From JACRLW01 sp050181465 (GTDB taxonomy: Bacteria; Planctomycetota; UBA1135; UBA2386), in the NCBI GenBank assembly GCA_050181465.1, contig JBFXDD010000026.1, positions 1 through 64,000 of the forward strand: DNA of 64,000 nucleotides, given 5' to 3'. Below the pieces are notes generated by a model. That model saw only the letters and a program-made list of their open reading frames with translations, was not told the DNA's origin and ran no database searches. The translations under genes were made by a program, and so were the position numbers. This document shows, in pieces, positions 46,989 to 56,701 of this stretch (positions within the stretch are counted from its first letter, which is position 1; the number at the start of each line of letters is the position of its first letter).

Positions 46989-47618
46989 ATGCTTCGAGCC
47001 ACGCTCGCCTTCCTGACACTGGTGCTCGCCTCGTGCGCCGGGGTCACCGCCGAAGTGACCGCCGTGCGGGCGCCCGAGTTCGCCGGTCGCACCTTCGGTC
47101 CGATCTGTGTCTCCGCACCCGATCCCGACCTGGCCATCCGCCAGAACAGCGAGGCGGCGATGGCGGAAGCGCTTCGCGCTGTCGGGACGACGGCCATCGA
47201 ATTGGGCACGGTGCTGTTCCCGGGCAAGGAACACGGCGAGGAAGTGATCGCCGCCGCCGTGCGGCAAACCGGCGCGACGGGTTTCCTGGTCCTGAAACCG
47301 ATCGCGTCTTGGACCGAGGACCAGTGGATCCCGCCGACAATCACCACGACGTCCTTCATGGGACCCGGCGGCCGTCGACCGTGGGCGTGGGGCTACGGCA
47401 CGACCTGGGTCTCCGGCGGCTACTCGGTGACGCGCCCGCGCGCGAACATCGAAGCGAGGCTCTTCGATGTGGCAACCGAGGAGACCGCGTGGCTGGCGAG
47501 CATCGGAGTCACCGCGCCGGCGGGATCCTCGTGGGTGGACGTGTGGCGTGCGGCCGGCGAGGCCGCGGTCGCTCGATTGATCGTCGATGGGCTCGTCCCG
47601 TCGAGTGCCGCGCGATGA
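46989..47618 (+). CDS. Lipoprotein of unknown function
   Basis: A 209-residue lipoprotein: MLRATLAFLTLVLASC with lipobox LASC and Cys16. The mature part is an alpha/beta domain with a Trp/Gly-rich loop (PWAWGYGTTWVSGGYSV) in the middle. It is similar in feel to the DUF4136/ABC-type small outer-membrane-lipoprotein folds, but no family is certain. The stop overlaps the start of the lysozyme-like gene (ATGA), so the two are coupled. Divergent from the phosphodiesterase gene with a 96-bp spacer. Confidence 0.8.
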   Translation: MLRATLAFLTLVLASCAGVTAEVTAVRAPEFAGRTFGPICVSAPDPDLAIRQNSEAAMAEALRAVGTTAIELGTVLFPGKEHGEEVIAAAVRQTGATGFLVLKPIASWTEDQWIPPTITTTSFMGPGGRRPWAWGYGTTWVSGGYSVTRPRANIEARLFDVATEETAWLASIGVTAPAGSSWVDVWRAAGEAAVARLIVDGLVPSSAAR

Positions 47619-48070
47619 AGCGACCGCCCCAACGTCTGCACGGACTCGGCGTCTGGTCTGCCGGGATCGTGCTGGCGGTATGGGTGGCATGGATGACCAC
47701 GGATGTTGCAGCGCGCACATCGTGGAGCCGGAGCGAGATCCTCCATGCCATCCGCATGGTCGAGTCGGGCGGCCGGAGTCGACCTCCGGACGGCGACGGG
47801 GGGCTCGCGATTGGCCCATACCAAATCCACGAGATCTACTGGAAGGACGCGATCGCCGCAGAACCGTCCATCGGCGGCACCTACCAGGATTGCCGTCAGC
47901 GGGCTTACGCGGAACGAGTCATCGCCGCATACATGCGACGCCACGCGGCGGATGCCTGGCAGAACCACGATGCCGAAGTCATCGCGCGCACCCACAACGG
48001 CGGCCCGAACGGTCCGCGGAAGTCGGCGACCGACCGCTACTGGAAGCGCGTGAAGTCGTACTTGCCCTGA
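47615..48070 (+). CDS. i-type lysozyme (destabilase)-like protein
   Basis: A 151-residue protein with an N-terminal membrane segment or signal (about 11-29). The rest follows the invertebrate-type lysozyme pattern: catalytic Glu E50 in IRMVESGG, an aspartate 9-11 residues later (D59/D61), GPYQI (67-71), YWKDA (75-79), YQDC (90-93) and the C-terminal HNGGPNG (127-133) with RYWKRV. The many disulfide cysteines of animal members are missing, leaving one. Expected activity is muramidase on peptidoglycan in the cell envelope. Overlaps the upstream lipoprotein gene by 4 bp. Confidence 0.82.
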   Translation: MKRPPQRLHGLGVWSAGIVLAVWVAWMTTDVAARTSWSRSEILHAIRMVESGGRSRPPDGDGGLAIGPYQIHEIYWKDAIAAEPSIGGTYQDCRQRAYAERVIAAYMRRHAADAWQNHDAEVIARTHNGGPNGPRKSATDRYWKRVKSYLP

Positions 48071-48119
48071 CGCGTTCGCCAGTCACGTCGTCGGCTCACG
48101 AGCGACCGCGCGGGATCGG

Positions 48120-49526
48120 CTACGCGAACAGTTCGGACACGACCCGCGCCGGCTCGACGCCCGTCAGTCGCATGTCGAGTCCCTGGTGGCGGACCGTCAA
48201 CTGCGTGTGATCGAGGCCCAGAGCATGAAGCATGGTGGCATGGAGATCGCGAACGTGCACCGGGTTCTCGGCCACGTGGTAGCCGAGCTCGTCAGTGCTG
48301 CCGTGCACGTAGCCGCCGCGCACTCCAGCGCCTGCCAGACACATCGAGAACGCACGGATGTGATGATCGCGACCGGGGTCCTTACCCTTGCCCTGGAACA
48401 TCGGAGTTCGCCCGAACTCGCCGCCCCAGACAACCAGGGTGTCATCGAGCAATCCACGACGCCGCAGGTCGGTGATGAGCGCAGCCGTCGGTCGATCGCA
48501 CAATCGACAGCAGACGTTCATGTAGCGCACGAGGTCGCCGTGATGATCCCAACCGCGGTGATAGAGCTGGATGAAACGCACGCCTCGCTCTGCGAGTCGT
48601 CGCGCCAACAGACAGTTGGCGGCGAACGATCCGTCCAAGCGATCGACGCCGTAGAGATCCAGAGTCTCGCGCGACTCACCACGAAGGTCCATCAACTCCG
48701 GGACCGCGGTCTGCATGCGAAATGCCAGCTCGTACTGCTCGATCCGGGTCCGCAACGGATCGTCGACGTCGTCGCCGAGTCGCAGTGCGTTGAGCTGGTT
48801 GACCGCATCGATGACTTCGCGCTGCGCCGTGCGTGACACACCCGGCGGGTCGCTCACGTAGTGCACCGGATCTCCCGCCGAATGGAACTCGACGCCCTGA
48901 TGGTGCCCGGGCAGGAAACCGGCACTCCATTGCCGCGACGCGATCGGCTGTGGGTCACGTCCGCCGACGCTCGTCAGCACGACGAAGCCGGGGAGATCAC
49001 GACTCTCCGAGCCGATCCCATAGTTGACCCACGCCCCCATCGACGGCCGGCCGGAGATCGAGGTCCCGGTGTTCATCACCGTGTGCGCAGGATCGTGGTT
49101 GATCTGGTCGGTCTGCATCGACCGGATCACACACAGTTCGTCGACGATGCTGCCCATGTGCGGCAGCACGTCGGCGACCTCCACTCCGGATCGGCCGCGT
49201 CGCCGGAACGGAAACTGAGGAGCCAGGCAGCGCAACGACTGGCCCTGGAGCTGCGCGATCGGTTGCCCCTTCGTATAGCTCTCCGGCATCGCCCGACCAT
49301 CCATCTCGGCGAGCTTCGGCTTGGGATCGAAAGTCTCGAACTGCGAAGGACCGCCGGCCATGCAGAGCCAGATCACGCGTTTGGCTCGCGGAACGATGCG
49401 CTGCGCGGGGCCCGAGCCGAGGACCGGCTCCAACAGAGAGTTCAAAGCCACAGCGCCGAGACCGAAGCCCGAGTGACGTAGAAAGGCGCGACGAGAAAGT
49501 CGTCGTCGAAGCTCGGACTCGTTCAT
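48120..49526 (-). CDS. DUF1501 domain protein, Tat-exported
   Basis: A 468-residue protein of the planctomycete-typical DUF1501 family, which has an alkaline-phosphatase/sulfatase-like fold. The Tat signal is RRRLSRRAFLRHSGFGLG. Conserved blocks: WLCMAGGPSQFETFDPKP, HDPAHTVMNTG, YHRGWDHHGDL, GGEFGRTPMF and the end block HATMLHALGLDH. ATG 49526 overlaps the stop of the DUF1553 gene (ATGA); the two are nearly always neighbours and thought to act together on an unknown extracellular, perhaps sulfated or heme-linked, substrate. Confidence 0.96.
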   Translation of the reverse strand: MNESELRRRLSRRAFLRHSGFGLGAVALNSLLEPVLGSGPAQRIVPRAKRVIWLCMAGGPSQFETFDPKPKLAEMDGRAMPESYTKGQPIAQLQGQSLRCLAPQFPFRRRGRSGVEVADVLPHMGSIVDELCVIRSMQTDQINHDPAHTVMNTGTSISGRPSMGAWVNYGIGSESRDLPGFVVLTSVGGRDPQPIASRQWSAGFLPGHHQGVEFHSAGDPVHYVSDPPGVSRTAQREVIDAVNQLNALRLGDDVDDPLRTRIEQYELAFRMQTAVPELMDLRGESRETLDLYGVDRLDGSFAANCLLARRLAERGVRFIQLYHRGWDHHGDLVRYMNVCCRLCDRPTAALITDLRRRGLLDDTLVVWGGEFGRTPMFQGKGKDPGRDHHIRAFSMCLAGAGVRGGYVHGSTDELGYHVAENPVHVRDLHATMLHALGLDHTQLTVRHQGLDMRLTGVEPARVVSELFA

Positions 49527-51454
49527 GAGCGCGTCACCGTCTCGTGCAGATTGAGGATGACGCGACACACAGCGGTCCAGGCGGCGAGCTCATGCGGCGG
49601 TTCCGATCCGTCGAGCGGGAACGTGCCGACTCCGAGCAACGCGGCGCAGCTCGAAGGGTCCGCGGCATGACGCGCGCGCGCCCTGGCGAGCAGATCGAGC
49701 AAGATCGTGACTTCCGCGGCGGTGGGCTCGCGCACCAGTGTGCGCCTCCATAGCCAGGTCACGCGGGCACGATCGTCGCCGTCGATGGTGGCCAGGACCT
49801 TCGTCGCGAACACTCGAGAGGCTTCGACGAAGCTCGGATCGTTGAGCAGGACGAGTGCCTGCAGCGGCGTGTTGCTGATCGACCGCTCTGCAGTGCACTC
49901 CTCGCGTGTGGGTGCATCGAAGGCCTTCAACATCGGGTGCAGGAACATGCGCTGCCAGTGCATGTAGATGCCTCGTCGCCAGAGCCCATCATCGGTGTCC
50001 ACTCGATACTCGCGCTTGGGAAAGTTGAGGTGCGCGTAGTAGCCCGCCGGTTGGTAGGGTCGCGCCGAGTCGCCGCCGAATCGTTCGACGAGCAACCCGC
50101 TGGTCGAGAGCACTTGGTCACGGACGAACTCGGCCGGCAGACGCCATCGTCGCTGTGCGGCGAGAAGACGATCGGCAGTGGCATCCAGGCTCGCTGCCGA
50201 AGCCTGTCGATACGCACGAGAACGCACGATCGTGCGGATCACGTGTCGGAGATCCCATCCGGAGTCGACCAGCTCACACGCCAGCCAATCGAGCAACTCC
50301 GGGTGCGACGGCGGCGCCGCTCGCACGCCGGAATCATCGAGACTCGGCGAAATGCCGCGTCCGAAGAACAACGCCCAGATGCGATTGACCAACACGCGCG
50401 CGGTTTGCGGTTGCTGAGGCGACGTGACCCACGCTGCGAGATCGAGACGCGTCAGCCGACGGTCACTCACCGGTGGCTGCGGCAGGATCGACGGCACCCC
50501 GGGCGCGACCACCTCGCCGCCCGCATCCATCCAGTCGCCGCGACGAAGCACTCGCGTGACTCGCGGCGCGACGGACTTCGTGACCATCACACGACGCGTC
50601 GGCGCACCCCCCGCGATCGGCGAAGACACGTCGATCTCCGGCGGTCGCTTCGTCGGCGAGGTGTTCGGCGCCGCGAAGCCCTGTTCCTCGTCGATGTCGG
50701 CAAAGAATGCGGCGACCCGATAGAAGTCGCGCTGCGAGTACGGATCGTACTTGTGGTCATGACACTCCGCGCAACCGAGTGTCACGCCCATCCAAGTCAT
50801 TCCGAAGTTGCGAACCCGATCCGCGGCGTACTTCGCCAGGTATTCGCCGGGCTGTGCGCCGCCTTCATGGGTCGTTTGCAGGATCCGGTTGTATGCCGAT
50901 GCCGTGCGCTCGCGATCGGTCGCATCTGCGACGAGGTCGCCGGCGAGTTGATCGCGCGTGAATCGATCGAACGACAGGTTGTCGCGAAAGGCGGCCAGAA
51001 CCCAGTCGCGATATGGCGACACATGATGTTCCTGGTCACCGTGATAGCCCACCGTATCGGCGTAGCGAACCAGGTCGAGCCACCAGACCGCCATGCGCTC
51101 GGCGTGAGCGTCGGATGCGAGATACTCCTCCACGAGGGCGTCGAGTGCGGCATCCGCTTGCAGCTCGCCCAACCGTGCGCGGACGGCATCGCTCGGCGGC
51201 AAGCCCAGCAGATCGAGACTCAAGCGGCGAACGAGCTGTTCCGTCTCGGCCCGGGGTGCGAAGGAGCGACCGTTCGCACGTAGCTCGCGCTCCAGGAAGC
51301 GATCGATCGCATTCGATCTCGCCGTGCCGGTCGCCGCGCTCGGAACCGAGGGACGACTGAGCGGCCGCAACGACCAGTGTTCTGCCGCGACCTGACCCGA
51401 CAGCGTCGGGGCCAAGATCGAGATCGCAAGAACGAGGATCGCGGTCGACTTCAT
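49523..51454 (-). CDS. DUF1549/DUF1553 protein without cytochrome domain
   Basis: A 643-residue exported protein (signal MKSTAILVLAISILAPTLSGQ). The N-terminal half is DUF1549 (PSCyt2) with VRRLSLDLLGLPP, WWLDLVRYADTVGY and LGCAECHDHKYDP; the C-terminal half is DUF1553 (PSD1) with RVLVNRIWALFFGRG and NTPLQALVLLNDP. Many relatives of 900-1100 residues also have an N-terminal PSCyt1 cytochrome-c domain (CxxCH); that is absent here, which explains the shorter length. The CAECHDHK motif is itself a CxxCH, so one heme is possible. Coupled to the DUF1501 gene. Confidence 0.95.
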   Translation of the reverse strand: MKSTAILVLAISILAPTLSGQVAAEHWSLRPLSRPSVPSAATGTARSNAIDRFLERELRANGRSFAPRAETEQLVRRLSLDLLGLPPSDAVRARLGELQADAALDALVEEYLASDAHAERMAVWWLDLVRYADTVGYHGDQEHHVSPYRDWVLAAFRDNLSFDRFTRDQLAGDLVADATDRERTASAYNRILQTTHEGGAQPGEYLAKYAADRVRNFGMTWMGVTLGCAECHDHKYDPYSQRDFYRVAAFFADIDEEQGFAAPNTSPTKRPPEIDVSSPIAGGAPTRRVMVTKSVAPRVTRVLRRGDWMDAGGEVVAPGVPSILPQPPVSDRRLTRLDLAAWVTSPQQPQTARVLVNRIWALFFGRGISPSLDDSGVRAAPPSHPELLDWLACELVDSGWDLRHVIRTIVRSRAYRQASAASLDATADRLLAAQRRWRLPAEFVRDQVLSTSGLLVERFGGDSARPYQPAGYYAHLNFPKREYRVDTDDGLWRRGIYMHWQRMFLHPMLKAFDAPTREECTAERSISNTPLQALVLLNDPSFVEASRVFATKVLATIDGDDRARVTWLWRRTLVREPTAAEVTILLDLLARARARHAADPSSCAALLGVGTFPLDGSEPPHELAAWTAVCRVILNLHETVTRS

Positions 51455-51467
51455 GGGGCAATGTCCA

Positions 51468-52988
51468 TCATGGCCGCTCCGAGGTCGCGGCCCGAGACGG
51501 AAGCTCCTCCTCCAGGAGCTGAAACAGCAAGTTGTTCACGAAGGTCGGATTGGAAGTGAGGCCAAGGTGATCGTCGCGAAGGAAGAAAACGCGCTCCCAA
51601 TCGATCGGCGACTCCAGTCGACGGTGCACGCCGCCGGTGGTTCGGGGCCGGAGGTCGCCAATTGCGCTCGCTCGAGTGACGGTGCCGTCGCCCGGCAACG
51701 TGAAGTCGCTCGGACGGAAGTTCAGCACCCACTCACCGCGCTCGCCGCGGTGCGCCTCGACGAACGCCGCGGTCGGCTCGGCGTCGCCGGCGAAACCGAT
51801 GAGATGGGACGGACTTCGCGTGGTGACTCGGCGATCGAGCGACGCATGGAAGCGTCGCGCACGATCGAGGCAGTGCGCGAGATAGCGCTTCGCGATCGCG
51901 TGTCGCTGCGCCCCGGACTCGACCTCCGGCAGAAGCCAACTCAGCACCCGCTTGGCATCGGTGGACAGCAGTCCCCACCCGTTTCGATCCCACTCCTCGA
52001 CGTCGAAGAAATCGAGCTCGATCGGCTGACCCGTCCGGTCGCGAATCCAGCCGCCGTTCACTCGCGGCATCAACTGGTAGATCGACGGCATCGACCCCAA
52101 GACCGCGACGTCGTACTCGGGAAGGAAGTACGAGGGTGCGAAACCGAGTACCAGCTTCTGGAGCGACTCGATGGCGCCCAGGTTCGGAGTCCCGACCATC
52201 ACCAGCCGGTCGATGTGCTCGGAACCCGCCCAGGTGATCGGTGGAAGCGAACCATCGCTCGGCAGGTCGACCGCGCCGTGTCGCAAGTAGTAGCGCGCGA
52301 TCAATCCACCCATCGAATGCGCCACGACATCGAATCGGAACCCGCGCTCGAGCCAGGCAGCGAGACGCCCCGCGTGCGCGCGCTCGTCGGGCGAGCCCGA
52401 TGCGCGCAGCTTCGCGATCTTGCGAAGCGCCCTCGCTTCGATTTGCGCACGCGATTCTTCGACGAAGGCGCCGAAGCGGATCGCGTTCTCGACGTTGTCG
52501 CGCCGCCAGTCGTAGAAGAACGTGTGGCAGGTGTAGTGATCTTCCGCGTAAGCCGGTGTCGTGGGATCGACGAGGACGGGATCGCGAAAGCCGCCGATGC
52601 CCAACGCCGCGATCATCTTGGCGTACACGTCGACCGACACGGTGCCGTAGAAGAGCTCGACGTCGAATCTCTCCAATGGGCCCGTGGGAACAACGTCGGC
52701 GGTCGTCGGGTCGTAGTCGAACGCACTCGAGGGAACTTCGAGTGGGAGCGCCAGAGCTCGTGCGCCGTCCGGCTTCGACGGGTCCAGGCTGTTCGAGTCG
52801 AATGCGCCGAACACGACCTTGCCGGTGGATCGCTGCTCGAGCCGCGACCCGAGAATCCCATGGATGACGATGACCGGGTTGCGGATCTCGTCGCGCGCGG
52901 CGGTGGAATAGAGGCTGCGAATGTCCGGCGCACGATCGCGCGGGCCGACGCATGCAGCGGCGATCAGGAGCAGCCCGAGCCATCGCAT
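51468..52988 (-). CDS. LCAT-like lipase/acyltransferase lipoprotein
   Basis: A 506-residue alpha/beta hydrolase resembling lecithin:cholesterol acyltransferase. Lipobox LIAAAC with Cys13. The oxyanion region is NPVIVIHGILGSRL (38-50), FFYDWRR (157-163) is the characteristic LCAT motif, and the nucleophile is S225 in AHSMGG. The catalytic Asp and His should be DGTVTRASA (Asp) and DDHLGLTSNP (His). It probably acts on lipids or esters at the outer face of the envelope. ATG 52988 was chosen for the lipoprotein signal. The stop is 13 bp from the DUF1553 start. Confidence 0.9.
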   Translation of the reverse strand: MRWLGLLLIAAACVGPRDRAPDIRSLYSTAARDEIRNPVIVIHGILGSRLEQRSTGKVVFGAFDSNSLDPSKPDGARALALPLEVPSSAFDYDPTTADVVPTGPLERFDVELFYGTVSVDVYAKMIAALGIGGFRDPVLVDPTTPAYAEDHYTCHTFFYDWRRDNVENAIRFGAFVEESRAQIEARALRKIAKLRASGSPDERAHAGRLAAWLERGFRFDVVAHSMGGLIARYYLRHGAVDLPSDGSLPPITWAGSEHIDRLVMVGTPNLGAIESLQKLVLGFAPSYFLPEYDVAVLGSMPSIYQLMPRVNGGWIRDRTGQPIELDFFDVEEWDRNGWGLLSTDAKRVLSWLLPEVESGAQRHAIAKRYLAHCLDRARRFHASLDRRVTTRSPSHLIGFAGDAEPTAAFVEAHRGERGEWVLNFRPSDFTLPGDGTVTRASAIGDLRPRTTGGVHRRLESPIDWERVFFLRDDHLGLTSNPTFVNNLLFQLLEEELPSRAATSERP

Positions 52989-53004
52989 GCTCGGGCGAGA
53001 TCGT

Positions 53005-54336
53005 TCACAACCGACGAACGAACACATTCCGATACCAGGCATAGGCGTTCCCTACGACTTCTCCGCCGGGAGCGTGCCGCTGCAGCCCGAGGAACCCGGC
53101 GGCCGCGCGCCCGGCGAACGGCTCACCCTGCTCGGGCTTCAGCTCGGCGGTATCGACGTCGTAGAGCTCGACGCCGTTGAGTTCGGTGCGAATCCGAGAG
53201 CCCTGGTAACGGATCTCGAGAGTGTTCCAGCGACCGTTCGGATACAGCGCCCCGGTGTGGCCGGCAGGCACGGCCCCATAGAGACTGCCGGTGAACTGCC
53301 AGGGCTTGAGTTTGCTCTTGGTATCGGCCTCCCAATGGAAATCATCGAGCACCTGGATCTCGCAGCCGGAGAACGCCGGATTGCCGTTGGCACGATCCGC
53401 GCGCAGGAAGATGCCGGAGTTGGCGCGTCGCACGATCTTGAAGTCGAGCCGCAGTACGAAGTCGCGATAGTCGTCCTTGGTCCGCAACTCGTGCGCGGCG
53501 CCGGCCGTGCGCAACTCCAGGACTCGCCCGTCACAGGCGAAGCCATCCGCACGCCCTGATTCGGTCTCCCAGCGGCTCAGCTCCGCGTCGAGCAACGGCT
53601 CCCAGCCGCTCTTCTCCCGAGCCGCCAAGAAGCCTTCGTCGTCACACTCGAACTCCGCGAGCGAAAACACCGGGAACTCGACCAGATCGATGTTCTGGAA
53701 GCGCGCGGCGACGTCTTCGTTCTCGGTACCCGGATGCACCTGTAGACCCAGGAGACCGGTCGGCGCGTAGCCCTCGGATCCGATGGGTTGGCGATAGTCC
53801 GTGAGCTTCTCACCGTTGAGCCAGAACTCGAGCCGGAAGTCGCGACCCGTGCAGCGCACGCGCACGTCGTTCCACTCGCCACGACGGAACTTGCCCGCGC
53901 CCTCGGCATTGTGCTGCAGCCAACCATCCGAATAGATGCCGCCGATCTCGCCGCCTTCGCGCCAGTCCAACGTCACCTGCGCACCCTTGCCCGCCTTCGA
54001 CATCCGGACGAACACGCCGCTGTCGAACGGCCAATCGATCTTCGTGCGGAAGCTCACCGCATAGCTGTGCCACGCCTGCTGGGTGTAGAGGAGCCCGCCG
54101 GTTTGCTTCGGGCCGCTCCTACCGACGATCGCGCCGTCTTCGACGCTCCACCGCGCGGTGCCGTCATAGCGGCCACCGGTCGTCGTCCACCCGTCCAAGG
54201 ACTTGCCATCGAAGATGGCCGTCGTCGGAGTGTCGGTGGAACTGGACTCGCGAGCCGTTTCACCGCCTTCGGCGGTTTGAGCGGGCAGGAAAGGAACGAG
54301 CAGGCACAGAGCCGGCAGGCAGAGCGATCGTTTCAT
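53005..54336 (-). CDS. Secreted protein with two DUF1080 domains
   Basis: A 443-residue exported protein (signal MKRSLCLPALCLLVPFLPAQ). It contains two DUF1080 (3-keto-disaccharide hydrolase/concanavalin-like) domains: the first about 40-215 with FDGKSLDGWTTTGG, SGVFVRMSK and LGLQVHPGT; the second about 245-443 with LRLDFKIVRRANSGIFLRA, SGCEIQVLDD and LGLQRHAPGGEV. Such proteins are very common in planctomycetes and act on, or bind, glycosides outside the cytoplasm. The ATG at 54336 was preferred for the signal peptide. The order and strand permit cotranscription with the lipase. Confidence 0.93.
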   Translation of the reverse strand: MKRSLCLPALCLLVPFLPAQTAEGGETARESSSTDTPTTAIFDGKSLDGWTTTGGRYDGTARWSVEDGAIVGRSGPKQTGGLLYTQQAWHSYAVSFRTKIDWPFDSGVFVRMSKAGKGAQVTLDWREGGEIGGIYSDGWLQHNAEGAGKFRRGEWNDVRVRCTGRDFRLEFWLNGEKLTDYRQPIGSEGYAPTGLLGLQVHPGTENEDVAARFQNIDLVEFPVFSLAEFECDDEGFLAAREKSGWEPLLDAELSRWETESGRADGFACDGRVLELRTAGAAHELRTKDDYRDFVLRLDFKIVRRANSGIFLRADRANGNPAFSGCEIQVLDDFHWEADTKSKLKPWQFTGSLYGAVPAGHTGALYPNGRWNTLEIRYQGSRIRTELNGVELYDVDTAELKPEQGEPFAGRAAAGFLGLQRHAPGGEVVGNAYAWYRNVFVRRL

Positions 54337-54428
54337 CTGAGCGACGTTCGGGGCGTGCAGCATAACGCCCGGGAACGTCGCGCCGACGCACCGATCTCGA
54401 CTCGCCTGCGGCTCGTCGATCTGCGCAC

Positions 54429-56615
54429 TCAGTGGATGAACAGCAGCTCGCGATACTTCGGCAGCGGCCAGAGATCGTCGTCGACGAGGATCTCGAGCGC
54501 GTCACAAGTCTCGCGGAGCGCCTTCATCGCCGGGATCACGTGGTCGCGGTAATGCTTGGCGTGCCCGCCGGCATCGCCGTCGTGGCGATCCGCCTTCTCG
54601 ATCTCGCCCTGCAGGTTGTCGAGCGCGCTCAGTGCAGCCTCGATGCGTTCGACGGTGTCCTGGAGTCGTCGCTCCTGACGACTCAGGCTCTTCGCGCCGG
54701 CGCGTCGCGCGGCCTCGATGCTCTCGGCGAGCTGCGCCTGATACCGAGTCGCTGCGGGGATGATCATCGACGACGCGATCCCCACCGAACTCTGCGCTTC
54801 GATCGCGATGGCCTTCGAGTACGCCTCGAACATCACGTTCGAGCGCGACTCACACTCCTTGCCCGAGAGCACGCGATGCCGCTCGAACATGGCGATCTTG
54901 TCGGGGTGCGCGTAGAAGCCGATGGCGTCGACCGCGGTGCGCAGGTTCGGCAGCCCGCGACGCGCCGCTTCGGCGTGCCATTCCGCGGAGTAGCCGTTGC
55001 CGTTGAAGATCACGCGCTTGTGGCGTGACAGGGTCTGCTGCACCACCGTCTGCACGGCGGCCTCGAGCGTGCTGCCCTTGCTCGCCGATTCGATCTCCTT
55101 GGCGAGGTAGTCCAAGGAATCCGCCACGATGGTGTTCAGGAACACGTTGGGTCGCGCGATGGACTGACTCGAACCGACGGCGCGGAACTCGAACTTGTTG
55201 CCCGTGAACGCGAACGGGGAAGTGCGATTGCGATCGGTGGTGTCTCGCGGCAGCGGCGGGAGCGCGCCGACGCCAAGCCGCATGAACCGGCGATCCTGAT
55301 CGCGATTCGGGCCCCCGCTGCCGGCGACCAATCCCTCGACGACGGCATTGAGTTCATCGCCCAGGTAGATCGAGATGATGGCAGGCGGCGCCTCGTTCGC
55401 ACCGAGGCGGTGATCGTTCGCCGCGTGCGCGATCGACACGCGCAGGAGGTCCGCATGCAGGTCGATCGCCCTGACCACCGCAGTCAGGAAGACGATGAAT
55501 CGCATGTTGGTCTCCGGCGTCTGTCCTGGATCGAGCAGGTTGATCCCGGTGTCGGTCGCCATGGACCAGTTGTTGTGCTTGCCGGATCCGTTGATGCCGG
55601 CGAAGGGCTTCTCGTGCAGCAGGCACTGGAACCCATGCTCCAGCGCGACCTGCCGCAGCACCTCCATCGTCAGCATGTTGTGGTCGGTGGAGACCGTCGT
55701 GCGCTCGAAGATCGGTGCGATCTCGAACTGCATCGGCGCCACTTCGTTGTGACGGGTCTTCACCGGCACTCCGAGCTTCCACAGCTCGATCTCGACCTGC
55801 TGCATGAAGGCGAGCACGCGCGGGCTGATGGAGCCGAAGTAGTGATCCTCGAGCTCCTGCCCCTTCGGCGGCCGCGCACCGAACAACGTGCGGCCGGTCG
55901 AGACAAGGTCGGGTCGCAGCAGATACAGCTCGCGATCGACCAGGAAGTACTCCTGCTCCGCGCCGACCGTCGGATAGACGAATCCGACGTGGGTGTCACC
56001 GAGAAGATTGAGCAATCGCACCGCGGAGCGGTTCAGAGCCTCGCAGCTGCGCAGCAGCGGCGTCTTCTTGTCGAGCGCCTCACCCGTCCACGAGCAGAAG
56101 GCCGTGGGGATACAGAGAGTCGCGCCGAAGGCGGTCTCGCGGATGAACGCCGGGGAGGTCGGATCCCACGCGGTGTAGCCGCGTGCCTCGAAGGTCGCGC
56201 GCAAACCACCCGACGGGAAAGACGACGCGTCGGGCTCACCCTTGATGAGCGCCTTACCGGAGAAGTGCAGCAGAAGCTTGCCGTCCTCGAGATCGAGGAA
56301 CGAGTCGTGCTTCTCTGCAGTCGAGCCGGTCATCGGCTGGAACCAGTGCGTGAAGTGCGTCGCACCGCGTTCGACAGCCCACTCCTTCATCGCCGCGGCC
56401 ACGAGATCGGCCAACGCCGGATCGAGATCGTGACCACGCTTGATGCACGACTCCAACGCCTTGTATGCCGACTCCGGCAACCGCGCCCGCATCTGCTGCA
56501 GTCCGAAGACATTCCGACCGAACAGCTCTTCGAGGCTCTCGGGCTGGCGGTCGGGGGCTAGTGGCTGCTTCTTGGAGATGGACTGGACGGCGGCGCGGCG
56601 CGCGTAGGAGGACAC
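54429..56615 (-). CDS. glnN: Type III glutamine synthetase
   Basis: A 728-residue GSIII, a dodecameric enzyme making glutamine from glutamate, ammonia and ATP; the length is right for GlnN (about 725). Diagnostic blocks are VYPTVGAEQEYFLVD, KTRHNEVAPMQFEIAP, HEKPFAGINGSGKHNNWS and NRTSPFAFTGNKFEFRAVGSS in two pieces. The N-terminus SSYARRAAVQSI aligns with the usual MSSNARxxA start and requires the GTG at 56615. No GlnB-like gene adjoins. An 8-1-8 perfect dyad lies 87 bp upstream and may be an operator. Confidence 0.96.
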   Translation of the reverse strand: MSSYARRAAVQSISKKQPLAPDRQPESLEELFGRNVFGLQQMRARLPESAYKALESCIKRGHDLDPALADLVAAAMKEWAVERGATHFTHWFQPMTGSTAEKHDSFLDLEDGKLLLHFSGKALIKGEPDASSFPSGGLRATFEARGYTAWDPTSPAFIRETAFGATLCIPTAFCSWTGEALDKKTPLLRSCEALNRSAVRLLNLLGDTHVGFVYPTVGAEQEYFLVDRELYLLRPDLVSTGRTLFGARPPKGQELEDHYFGSISPRVLAFMQQVEIELWKLGVPVKTRHNEVAPMQFEIAPIFERTTVSTDHNMLTMEVLRQVALEHGFQCLLHEKPFAGINGSGKHNNWSMATDTGINLLDPGQTPETNMRFIVFLTAVVRAIDLHADLLRVSIAHAANDHRLGANEAPPAIISIYLGDELNAVVEGLVAGSGGPNRDQDRRFMRLGVGALPPLPRDTTDRNRTSPFAFTGNKFEFRAVGSSQSIARPNVFLNTIVADSLDYLAKEIESASKGSTLEAAVQTVVQQTLSRHKRVIFNGNGYSAEWHAEAARRGLPNLRTAVDAIGFYAHPDKIAMFERHRVLSGKECESRSNVMFEAYSKAIAIEAQSSVGIASSMIIPAATRYQAQLAESIEAARRAGAKSLSRQERRLQDTVERIEAALSALDNLQGEIEKADRHDGDAGGHAKHYRDHVIPAMKALRETCDALEILVDDDLWPLPKYRELLFIH

Positions 56616-56701
56616 GGATATGGCCTGTGGAAGTGGGGGGACGAGAAATGACGGACCCGTGCAAGCTAGAGCAGACGCGGGTGCGGATCCACGCAAGCGA
56701 G

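Noticed and set aside
45171..47618. Long open frame from the tandem repeats through the phosphodiesterase region into the lipoprotein
   Set aside because: Only the last 209 codons, starting at 46989 with a lipoprotein signal, are credible; the rest is antisense to a real gene.
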